From an uncultured Mollicutes bacterium (GTDB lineage: Bacteria > Bacillota_I > Bacilli_A > Acholeplasmatales > Anaeroplasmataceae): a stretch of 12,104 nucleotides of DNA. This document shows positions 1 to 7,065 of the stretch, one piece after another (the first letter of the stretch is position 1; each line of letters starts with the position of its first letter). A program made the position numbers and the translations under genes. The DNA lies in the NCBI GenBank assembly GCA_947174685.1, contig CAMWJY010000007.1:1-12104 (forward strand), in the 5' to 3' direction. Below the pieces are notes generated by a model. It searched no databases. It had not been told where the DNA came from and saw only the letters and a program-made list of their open reading frames with translations.

Positions 1-2892
1 TGGTGTTGCAGTAATTGTAGCACTTTCTGCTTCAGGATTCACATATTCTATATGGAATTCATCCGTAGTAGATTCTGTAACATCACTAATCAAAATTTTC
101 AATTCATCATTATCAATTTTAATTCCAAGATAATCTAAAAGAACATTTTGTGAGCCAGCCTCGCGCTCTATTGTCAAAGTATAAATATCAGCCTTTTCGC
201 TTATATTTTCATCATCTATAGAAAGCTTACCTAGTTCAGAATATACTTTTAAATTAATCGTATTTGTACCAACATCTAATAGGAATTGATCCTCTGAAGC
301 TCTTGCTAAATAAGTTGATATTTCTTTAGTTAATAAAACCATACCTAAGAACCCTTCAACAGAGTAATTTATGCTCTTCGTTGAATAAGGCACTGTTATA
401 CTTGGCTGATTCTTATTGCTTGGATCAAATTGGAAAAGATTCCCATCAATATCAGATAAAGGTTCACCATCGACTGTCAAAATCAATTGTTCATCCGTTA
501 TCTCCGTAGAGGTATCTGCAAGATAAATTGAAATAGTATAGGTTCTACCCTCAGTGTTAGTTACTCTATTCACTTCAGAGAAAACCGTAATATCAAAGGT
601 TAAAACCTCAGTTCCAGTCTCTACTGTTATATTCCATGGAGAGGATATGATATCTTCACCTAGGCTTGTAGTAAAGCTTGCTTTAGAAGAAAGTGTAATA
701 TCAAACTGAATATCAGCTGTACTCTTAGATAAATACATAGAAAAACTATTCTTAGTCTTATCAAATGCATTATCAAAATACTGACCTAACTCAGATTCTA
801 TACAATCTATACCATTTATTTCTAATGATTCAATATAATTATCTGCAATTCCTTCTTCTCTTTCAAAGCTAAAGGAATATTCTGTTCCTTCTGTTTCTTT
901 TTCGGAAATTCCTAATAGCTTATATATAGTTTCTTCACCTTCAATTAAAGGTATGGAAACTTCAACTACACAATCGCTAGGTATTCCATAAATATAGCCT
1001 GTCGCATTATTTAAAGTCTCTTTAGGATCCTTTAATGTAACAATCACAGTCAATTCCTGAACTATATAAGGAACAGAAATTGGACCATAAGACGTAGTTT
1101 CCTCATTGAAAGTAAAATCAATTTCTTCATCATTAAATTTGAATACTACATTCTCTATACCATTCTCAGTAGAACGCTCATCAGCAGCCTTTGTTTCAAT
1201 AATATATTCTGTAAATTCACCATCTTGAGATTTCAAATATACAAATAGCTTATCTCCAATAGTCCATAATGTATCCTCTTGATAAAGATTACTTGATTCA
1301 TTAACAATATCGTTAGATTCTGTTTTGGAAACGTAAGCACGAGCGTATCCTGATTCCCATTCTAAATGCAATTTAAAAGTATTACCTGGATTTCCTGGTG
1401 TTCCAGCCAAACTCTTTTTAATTTCTAAAGGATTTACTTCTTTATCTATCCCAATACCAACTGGGCTTATAGTGCTCAACTCAGCCAAAACAGCTTGAGT
1501 ATCCATGTGAACAGCAGAAACTTTGGTTAAATTCCTTGTACTATCTGGATTTGCAGAAGAGAATGATAGGTAATATTCTCCACCACCAGAGGTTAAGCTA
1601 TTTGGACGTAATAATTGGAATTTTTCAGTTTTGATTAAAAGTCTCTTTCTTTCCGTTCTTTTAGAAAGAGAGAAAGAAAAATCATCATAAACAAACTCAT
1701 AATATCCATCTTCATCCAAAGTTCCTTCTAAAGCATCAATATAAACTTTTGCAGTTTCAGAATCTGGTTTAATTTTAAATATGATTTTATAAGTAGAGAA
1801 AGGAAGTGAATTTTCTGCATCAGTACCAAAAATTTTTACAGTATCCTTACTTTCTTCAACCTTACCTGCATCATCACCATTGTCACCCTCGCCTAACTCA
1901 GATAAAGCGAAATTTCTTGTTTGCTCTTGACCATCTTCATCAAGATAATAGGCAATCGCATCCTTAATAGTAAAGGTTTGTGTATCATCTGCAGCCATCT
2001 TATGAAGCGCACCAGTATATGTTTTAGTTCTTCCACTTTCTGCTTCTACAGTTATTTTTATTGTAAAGGTTTGCTGCTTATAAATAGGATTATCAATATT
2101 TGATAAATCTGATCCGTAATCTATAGAATAATGGGATTGAACTTGATTATTAATTTGAATAGTAATCTTTTTAGCAAATTTATCATTTGCTTCGGCAGTA
2201 ACAGTAAATCCAGTGGAGTTATAAGGCAAAGCATACAACATAGTTAAACTAGTACCACTAAATCCTTGGCAAAGTACTTTACCCTCGTCAGAAACAATTT
2301 TTACTCCACCTGTCTTTAAATTACAATCAGTACTAGGGGAAGTATTATGATTAACATTAATATAATATACTTCATAATTCGTAGCATTTGAATAAACCTG
2401 TAACGTTATGGTAACTTTGCTTACATATGATGGAATATCAAAATCAACTGGTCCATCTAAAAAATTCTCTGTACTTCCACCACCTGGTGAACCAGTGTTG
2501 TACTCAACTGAATGATCTACTTTAAGAATAGAATCACTGTTACTAAATGTAATAGCCATTCTAATATGATTTATACTATATGGCAGATTGGTAACAGAAA
2601 AAGTATTCTTTAAGGGAGTACCTGTGGCATTTTCTGCTGTTAAAGTAGAAGTAAATAAATCACTATTTTCTGAATAATTCCCCTCTGAATCACTTACTAA
2701 AGCAGTAGTTGTTATATTTGAAGGAACAAAATCAGTTAACGCATAAGTAGCTAATTTAGCTTCTTTCGTAGGAAGAGAAGCTGGTTCAAATGACATAGAT
2801 AAATCTTGATTAGAAATTGCAAAATTATACCCAATCAGGAAAAATATCGCAGTAAAAACTGTTATAACTATATACTTCAAAAGTTTTTTCAT
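1..2892 (-). CDS. Giant secreted/surface protein with tandem cadherin-like beta-sandwich domains (N-terminal 964 residues, runs off the left edge)
   Basis: The frame is open from ATG at 2892 to base 1, 964 codons with no stop; the C-terminus lies outside the window. An AAGGAGTG ribosome binding site (2899-2906) sits 6-8 bases upstream of the ATG. The N-terminus has Lys2, Lys3 and Lys6 followed by a hydrophobic stretch at about residues 7-22, a signal peptide or signal anchor. The rest is beta-rich and repeats every 110-145 residues, each unit closing with a Y-x-(I/L)-x-(I/F)-type strand, at about residues 181, 295, 441, 563, 676, 785 and 908 (for example YSFSFEREEG, YTISIYLADT, YTLTIEREAGS). 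This is the pattern of cadherin-like beta-sandwich domains of large bacterial surface proteins. From about residue 549 it is colinear with the protein at 7066-12104. A basic cluster, SKRTERKR, lies near residue 405. It starts 21 bases after the lipoprotein stop, so the two are probably co-transcribed. Adhesion or surface-layer function is inference; no enzyme motif was seen. Confidence 0.9.
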   Translation of the reverse strand, partial: MKKLLKYIVITVFTAIFFLIGYNFAISNQDLSMSFEPASLPTKEAKLATYALTDFVPSNITTTALVSDSEGNYSENSDLFTSTLTAENATGTPLKNTFSVTNLPYSINHIRMAITFSNSDSILKVDHSVEYNTGSPGGGSTENFLDGPVDFDIPSYVSKVTITLQVYSNATNYEVYYINVNHNTSPSTDCNLKTGGVKIVSDEGKVLCQGFSGTSLTMLYALPYNSTGFTVTAEANDKFAKKITIQINNQVQSHYSIDYGSDLSNIDNPIYKQQTFTIKITVEAESGRTKTYTGALHKMAADDTQTFTIKDAIAYYLDEDGQEQTRNFALSELGEGDNGDDAGKVEESKDTVKIFGTDAENSLPFSTYKIIFKIKPDSETAKVYIDALEGTLDEDGYYEFVYDDFSFSLSKRTERKRLLIKTEKFQLLRPNSLTSGGGEYYLSFSSANPDSTRNLTKVSAVHMDTQAVLAELSTISPVGIGIDKEVNPLEIKKSLAGTPGNPGNTFKLHLEWESGYARAYVSKTESNDIVNESSNLYQEDTLWTIGDKLFVYLKSQDGEFTEYIIETKAADERSTENGIENVVFKFNDEEIDFTFNEETTSYGPISVPYIVQELTVIVTLKDPKETLNNATGYIYGIPSDCVVEVSIPLIEGEETIYKLLGISEKETEGTEYSFSFEREEGIADNYIESLEINGIDCIESELGQYFDNAFDKTKNSFSMYLSKSTADIQFDITLSSKASFTTSLGEDIISSPWNITVETGTEVLTFDITVFSEVNRVTNTEGRTYTISIYLADTSTEITDEQLILTVDGEPLSDIDGNLFQFDPSNKNQPSITVPYSTKSINYSVEGFLGMVLLTKEISTYLARASEDQFLLDVGTNTINLKVYSELGKLSIDDENISEKADIYTLTIEREAGSQNVLLDYLGIKIDNDELKILISDVTESTTDEFHIEYVNPEAESATITATP

Positions 2893-2898
2893 AAATAT

Positions 2899-2906
2899 CA
2901 CTCCTT
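2899..2906 (-). promoter_or_regulatory. Ribosome binding site of the left giant protein
   Basis: AAGGAGTG on the minus strand, ending 6 bases before the ATG at 2892. It lies inside the 21-base gap after the lipoprotein stop and fixes the start of the downstream gene; there is no room for a separate promoter here. Confidence 0.8.
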
Positions 2907-2913
2907 TTCATTT

Positions 2914-4035
2914 CTAATCAAGCACAACTATTTTATAACCTTCTGTTATACCTTCGAAATCGACAACAACAGAATAGGTTCCAGGTTCATCAAATTGATC
3001 TTTTTCAAGACCATTTAAGTAAAAGGTAAATTTACAATTTTCTCTACCTACAACTCTTTTAACTACATCATCTTCACAATAGTAGATTACTAAACCTGAG
3101 CTACTAAATGCTTCACCAACTTTAAAATAAATTTTGGCATCATCTATGTTTAGTTTAAGTTGAGTATGGATTACGCGAAATAGTACCTCTATCAACACTT
3201 CACACTCTATATGCTCATATTGAATGAGAAGTCTATAAGTACCCGTTTCATTAAGCTCTTCTACTGGTATACCATTATAGAACAGCATAAAAGAACACAA
3301 ATCACTTTGAATAATAGCTGTATTTCCTGTAACCTCATCTTTAATGCTAAGATAAATTTTTTCAGGTTCAAATTTCTCATTAAGATAATACTCAAGCTTG
3401 GAACGTTGCTTATCAACCACTAGCTTATCATTTGATCCAGAATTCAAATTATAGATTACTTCGATATACTGAGAGGCAAAATAAAACACAGAATTATAAT
3501 TATACATAAAGTTTATCCGATATTGTCCTACTTCATTTAGAGCCTCTTTGGTAATACCATTGAGCGATAAGTTCATAGTACAATCAGAAATAGGTATAAT
3601 TGCTTCTTCAACATTATCCTTTAAAAATGCTAATTCTAATCCATCAATTTCAAGTGGTTCATTAACATAATATAAGAGTTTATTAGGAAGTTGCTTTACA
3701 ACTAAGGAAAAGCTTGGTTCATATGGCTTTTGAATGACCTCTACAGCATAGCTTTCCTCTAAGCCTTCATAAGAAACGACAACTTGTTTTTCTCCAAGGC
3801 TCATTGTATCAATAGAAGAAAATTGTGCTTTCTTTGTAACATTCCTTTTATCACTTTCATAAACTGCATAAACAGTAATTCCAGAAGGAACATATTCTTC
3901 ACCTAAATAAACTGTAATCTCTTCAGGTATATTAAGTTCTAAAGATAAAAGTTTTTCTTTTGGCTGTTCTTTTTTACAACTATAAAGTGATAATAGACCA
4001 ACAATCAAAAGAAAGAATAATGCAATTTTTTTCAC
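2914..4035 (-). CDS. Lipoprotein with four tandem Ig-like domains
   Basis: 373 residues from GTG at 4035 to TAG at 2914. The GTG is chosen over an in-frame TTG at 4059 because it has an AAAGGAAGAG site just upstream and gives a clean lipoprotein signal: Lys2-Lys3, a hydrophobic core at residues 4-17, and lipobox L-Y-S-Cys20. The mature protein should be lipid-anchored on the outer face of the membrane. Four Ig-like units follow, at about residues 31-101, 109-195, 204-286 and 291-371. The first resembles bacterial Ig-like domains of the Big_3 type (VYLGEEYVPSGITVYAVY, then a closing VVVSYEG strand). Units 2-4 share a motif: Cys, an F/L-rich strand, N-G-(I/L), then (N/D)-E-x-G-x-Y. No catalytic motif is visible. 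The protein ends directly after the last Ig strand. It lies between an EAL protein and a giant beta-sandwich protein, pointing to a surface-assembly or ligand-binding partner role (inference). Confidence 0.9.
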   Translation of the reverse strand: MKKIALFFLLIVGLLSLYSCKKEQPKEKLLSLELNIPEEITVYLGEEYVPSGITVYAVYESDKRNVTKKAQFSSIDTMSLGEKQVVVSYEGLEESYAVEVIQKPYEPSFSLVVKQLPNKLLYYVNEPLEIDGLELAFLKDNVEEAIIPISDCTMNLSLNGITKEALNEVGQYRINFMYNYNSVFYFASQYIEVIYNLNSGSNDKLVVDKQRSKLEYYLNEKFEPEKIYLSIKDEVTGNTAIIQSDLCSFMLFYNGIPVEELNETGTYRLLIQYEHIECEVLIEVLFRVIHTQLKLNIDDAKIYFKVGEAFSSSGLVIYYCEDDVVKRVVGRENCKFTFYLNGLEKDQFDEPGTYSVVVDFEGITEGYKIVVLD

Positions 4036-4040
4036 TTTTT

Positions 4041-4050
4041 CTCTTCCTTT
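4041..4050 (-). promoter_or_regulatory. Ribosome binding site deciding the GTG start of the lipoprotein
   Basis: AAAGGAAGAG on the minus strand, 5 bases upstream of the GTG at 4035 (9 bases from the AGGA core). The alternative TTG at 4059 has no purine-rich site in front of it and would put a charged MEIKGREK extension ahead of the signal peptide. Confidence 0.7.
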
Positions 4051-4073
4051 AATCTCCAAATAATCTTAGGTTC

Positions 4074-4103
4074 TAAATAAAAGAGAACATGCTCTTTTAT
4101 TTA
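4074..4103 (-). terminator. AT-rich hairpin, possible bidirectional terminator
   Basis: A perfect 12-bp inverted repeat (4074-4085 with 4092-4103) around a 6-base loop. The loop-proximal AGAG/CTCT core is followed by a T-rich arm in either direction (CTCTTTTATTT), as in AT-rich bidirectional terminators. On the minus strand it is the second of two hairpins after the EAL gene and lies 38 bases before the lipoprotein start. No convincing -35/-10 pair was found between it and that start, so it may attenuate rather than fully stop transcription. Confidence 0.6.
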
Positions 4104-4108
4104 AAATC

Positions 4109-4134
4109 TAAGACTATCTAAAATGATAGTCTTA
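4109..4134 (-). terminator. Hairpin directly after the EAL gene stop codon
   Basis: A perfect 10-bp inverted repeat, TAAGACTATC (4109-4118) with GATAGTCTTA (4125-4134), around a 6-base loop. It begins 8 bases after the TAA at 4143-4145. On the minus strand it is followed by GATTTTAAAT, a modest U-run, so a weak intrinsic terminator or an mRNA 3'-end stabiliser are both possible. Confidence 0.6.
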
Positions 4135-4142
4135 TAATTTTT

Positions 4143-7049
4143 TTATTCCTTGCTATCTTTCATATACTTGAATTTGTTAGCATAATCCACAGACTTATAT
4201 TCTGTGTTAATAACACTCTTATGCTCTTCTAGCAAGTCATCAATTACCTTATTAATTCTTCGAACAGAAAGCTGAGAACGAACCATAGTATAGTAAGGTG
4301 TTCTTGCATGAGCCTTCTTATCTGATACATCCTTATGAGGGAATTGACGTTCAGGATACTTAGCAGGATCAACGGCTAAATAAACCTTTAGTTTCTTAGA
4401 GGTTAAAGATAGCTTACATACTAGCTTTCTTCCAACATAGAAACTGTCATAGAAGTTTGTCAACTTATTAGATACGTTAGAATACTTCATGATCTCATTT
4501 TTAACAATATTGAATACTTGCTTTAATTCAGGGGATGCCTTCTTAATTCGATCAAGGAAGGTTCTTCTTGTACGCTTATAGTAGTTCAAGCCATCAATGA
4601 TTTCATAGTAACCATCCTTCAACTCTGACTTAGCATAAGTACTCCAATCATCGTTGTACTTATCACGATAAGATTGAATGATAGCTTCTAATTCTTCTAA
4701 TGATAACTTAGGCTTAGCAAGACGCTCGATTTCTTCTTCATCATCATCGTCGTCATCATCTTCATCATCAGCAACATCAACTTTAGATAATGTTGAAAGA
4801 TCAAGATTAAGATTGCGGTCAGCTTCTTCTTGCTCTCTGATTTGTTCTTGTTCATCAACAACAACAGCTTCTTCTTCAGCTTCCTCAATTTGCTTAGTTT
4901 TAAGTTCATTAATTAAAGCCTCTAAGTCTTCGCGCTCTTTACGTTCTTGCTCTAGACGTTCTCTTAAAGACTTAGCTTCAGCTTCAGCCTTTTCTATTCT
5001 ATAACGAGAGTCATCTTGACGCTTAGTTAAACGCTCTACTAATTCATCAATGTTAAATACAGGTTGATTCTTTTGATTTTCCTTCAAATCATCAATCTGC
5101 TTTTGAAGCATTTCATATTCTCTATCACGTGAATCTCTTACATAATAGTGATCACGGCCACGGTCACGATCAGCATAACGAAGATCACTTACTTCTCTAC
5201 GTAAACGAGAAATTTCATCTTCATAATCATAGTAACGACTGTCTCTATATTCTCTTTGAATATATGTGTTTGATGTGTTGTTTTGATTTGCCTTTAAGCG
5301 CTCAATTTCTAGACGTAACGCATCATATTCAGAAGAACGCTCTCTTTCTCTAGGTTGATTTTGCATTCTAGCCATTTCTTCGCGCATACGCTTCATCTCA
5401 TCTTCATGAGCTTGACGCTTTTGCTCTTCAAGAGTAGACTGGAATTGACGACGCATTTCTTCCATTTGACGACGCATTTCTTCCATTTCCTTATTCTGTT
5501 CAGGAATAACAGTAGTTCCACCTAAACCAGAAATATTGATTGAAGTTCCACCATTAGGTGTTCCGCCAAGGGTAGCATCAACGTTAACATCAACGCTTCC
5601 GTCCTTGCCCTCTTTACCTTTCTTCTTCTTAGATGCTTTCTCCTCCTCTTCCTCTTCTTCATACTCTGGTAAATTAAAGTTGAAGATTCGATCAGAGAAT
5701 GGATCAAACATTGGAAGTGGAATTGGTTCAGAAATAACGTATCCTTGAACAATAACATCACGACAAATTTGAGCCAACTCTGTTAAAGTCTTTTCATCAG
5801 ATACACCTTCACAAATTAACTTATAATTTAAGTTAAGTAGCATACGAAGAATATTCTTAACAACAACACGATCTTTTTCTGTTGCTAGTTTATTCTTGAA
5901 GAATAGCATATCTAGCTTAACATACTCAAAAGAACCAGTTGTTAAAGATTCCATTGAAGATAATTCTTTACCGAAATCATCCATAGAAACGGTAAATCCA
6001 AATTGACGTAAATGTAAAATTGTTTTAGAAATATACTCATAATTTTCCATCAAAGTATTTTCTGCAATTTCAAGACCTATGTTCTTTGGATCAATTTGGT
6101 AAGATTGTACAATTTCCATAACTCTGCTTTCAAAGTTAGGAGTCATGAATTGAACCTTAGAAACGTTAACTGAAATGATAATGTCACTTCTACCACGTTG
6201 AATCATACGTTGAGCTAATTCACATGCTGATTTTAACATTAATTCATCAATATAACGAATAAATCCAGTTTGTTCAAATAGAGGGATAAAATCGCCAGGG
6301 CTAAACTTAAAGCCTGTCTCTTCGTCCTCCCAACGGCAAAGAATTTCTCCACCAACAACCTTACCAGTTCTTAAATCAACATTAGGTTGAATATAAGGAA
6401 CAAACTTGTTGTGCTCAAAGTCAGGTTGCTTATCTGTATTGATTTTCTTTAATTTTTCAAATATAACTCTTACATCATCCGTATAGTAATAAATATTGTT
6501 TTCATACAATTTAGAAAATGATGTAATTACAGAAGAAATATAGATGATTTCAGGGTCATCTAATGGAGCCTTTTCATAGACACCAAAATTTAAGTAAAAA
6601 TCATATTCACCAAAATCCTCGATAGGCATTTCTACTAAACGACGTTCCATACTTTGGCATATAGCACGAACATCCTCTTTTTCCTTATTATCTAGAATAA
6701 GGAAGAACTTATCGAATTCAATTCTGCTGACAATTTCATTTTTACCTAGACCCTTTGCCATACAGTCTGTAATATTGTACATCAATCTACTTCTTCTAGA
6801 GTAGTTCATGTATAGGTAGCCTAAATTACGCATTTCAACTACCAGTATGGTAGGATTAGAAAACTTCTTACTTTTCTTTTGGATGAATTTTTCTAATCCT
6901 TTTTTGTTGTAAACCAAGCATTCATTATCCATATACTGGCTAGCCTTGGTTTGCTTTCTGTGATTATATCGATACGCTATGACTGCTATCAACAAAATGA
7001 TAACAACCGCAATAGGTATCAAAATTGAAAGTGCTTGTCCTAATTCCAT
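4143..7049 (-). CDS. Membrane-anchored EAL-domain protein with degenerate GGDEF-like domain, long coiled coil and C-terminal domain
   Basis: 968 residues; ATG at 7049 has AAGGAG (7056-7061) 6 bases upstream and starts 16 bases after the previous stop. Order: one membrane helix (about 9-26) with a basic cytoplasmic flank (RYNHRK); a GGDEF-like fold (about 45-200) whose signature is replaced by EFDKF (111-115), so no diguanylate cyclase activity is expected; an EAL domain (about 212-448). EAL residues present: E235 (GGEILCRW), N295 (NVSKVQ), E327 and E330 (LEIAE), D357-D358 (DDFG), K378 (KLD), E414 (CEGV), Q435 (QGY). Departures: the usual TG after DDFG is KE, and the usual EGVE glutamate is Ser417. 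It may hydrolyse cyclic di-GMP or only bind it. Then come Glu7 (464-470), a Lys/Gly/Thr-rich linker, coiled coil (about 517-760), an acidic tract (761-773) and a C-terminal domain (about 823-945) with GRK, LAVDP and DVSDKK motifs, similar from memory to unnamed domains of Bacillota coiled-coil proteins. Two hairpins follow the stop. Confidence 0.93.
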   Translation of the reverse strand: MELGQALSILIPIAVVIILLIAVIAYRYNHRKQTKASQYMDNECLVYNKKGLEKFIQKKSKKFSNPTILVVEMRNLGYLYMNYSRRSRLMYNITDCMAKGLGKNEIVSRIEFDKFFLILDNKEKEDVRAICQSMERRLVEMPIEDFGEYDFYLNFGVYEKAPLDDPEIIYISSVITSFSKLYENNIYYYTDDVRVIFEKLKKINTDKQPDFEHNKFVPYIQPNVDLRTGKVVGGEILCRWEDEETGFKFSPGDFIPLFEQTGFIRYIDELMLKSACELAQRMIQRGRSDIIISVNVSKVQFMTPNFESRVMEIVQSYQIDPKNIGLEIAENTLMENYEYISKTILHLRQFGFTVSMDDFGKELSSMESLTTGSFEYVKLDMLFFKNKLATEKDRVVVKNILRMLLNLNYKLICEGVSDEKTLTELAQICRDVIVQGYVISEPIPLPMFDPFSDRIFNFNLPEYEEEEEEEKASKKKKGKEGKDGSVDVNVDATLGGTPNGGTSINISGLGGTTVIPEQNKEMEEMRRQMEEMRRQFQSTLEEQKRQAHEDEMKRMREEMARMQNQPRERERSSEYDALRLEIERLKANQNNTSNTYIQREYRDSRYYDYEDEISRLRREVSDLRYADRDRGRDHYYVRDSRDREYEMLQKQIDDLKENQKNQPVFNIDELVERLTKRQDDSRYRIEKAEAEAKSLRERLEQERKEREDLEALINELKTKQIEEAEEEAVVVDEQEQIREQEEADRNLNLDLSTLSKVDVADDEDDDDDDDEEEIERLAKPKLSLEELEAIIQSYRDKYNDDWSTYAKSELKDGYYEIIDGLNYYKRTRRTFLDRIKKASPELKQVFNIVKNEIMKYSNVSNKLTNFYDSFYVGRKLVCKLSLTSKKLKVYLAVDPAKYPERQFPHKDVSDKKAHARTPYYTMVRSQLSVRRINKVIDDLLEEHKSVINTEYKSVDYANKFKYMKDSKE
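4731..4769 (-). repeat. Trinucleotide-repeat tract encoding Asp/Glu run
   Basis: Thirteen consecutive GAN codons encode residues 761-773 (two Asp, one Glu, seven Asp, three Glu) of the EAL protein, between the coiled coil and the C-terminal domain. Copy change here would stay in frame and alter only linker length. Confidence 0.8.
5445..5486 (-). repeat. Perfect 21-bp tandem duplication encoding two heptads
   Basis: Two identical adjacent 21-base copies (5445-5465 and 5466-5486). Each encodes MEEMRRQ, residues 522-528 and 529-535 of the EAL protein, exactly one coiled-coil heptad. Base-for-base identity, synonymous positions included, points to recent slippage or selection for coiled-coil length. 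Confidence 0.95.
5640..5660 (-). repeat. Seven-glutamate run followed by a lysine block
   Basis: Seven GAA/GAG codons encode Glu464-470 just after the EAL domain, followed by KASKKKKGKEGK. The acidic-then-basic block marks the switch from the folded EAL domain to the flexible linker. Confidence 0.75.
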
Positions 7050-7065
7050 TTTTTTCTCCTTGCTC

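Noticed and set aside
1642..1671. 9-bp inverted repeat of pyrimidine/purine tracts (TCTCTTTCT with AGAAAGAGA)
   Set aside because: It lies inside coding sequence for a Ser/Lys/Arg-rich stretch, has a 12-base loop, and is explained by codon composition.
4033..4059. TTG at 4059 as the start of the lipoprotein
   Set aside because: No ribosome binding site precedes it, and it would add charged residues ahead of the signal peptide; GTG at 4035 has both a site and a normal lipoprotein signal.
4678..5004. Plus-strand serine-rich frame
   Set aside because: Antisense of the Asp/Glu-rich tract of the EAL gene (GAN codons read backwards give Ser), a composition artefact.
5129..5353. Plus-strand 74-codon frame rich in histidine, looking like a metal-binding peptide
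   Set aside because: It is the antisense of the Arg/Asp/Tyr-rich coiled-coil part of the EAL gene; the His codons come from reversed Asp/Arg codons, and no ribosome binding site supports it.
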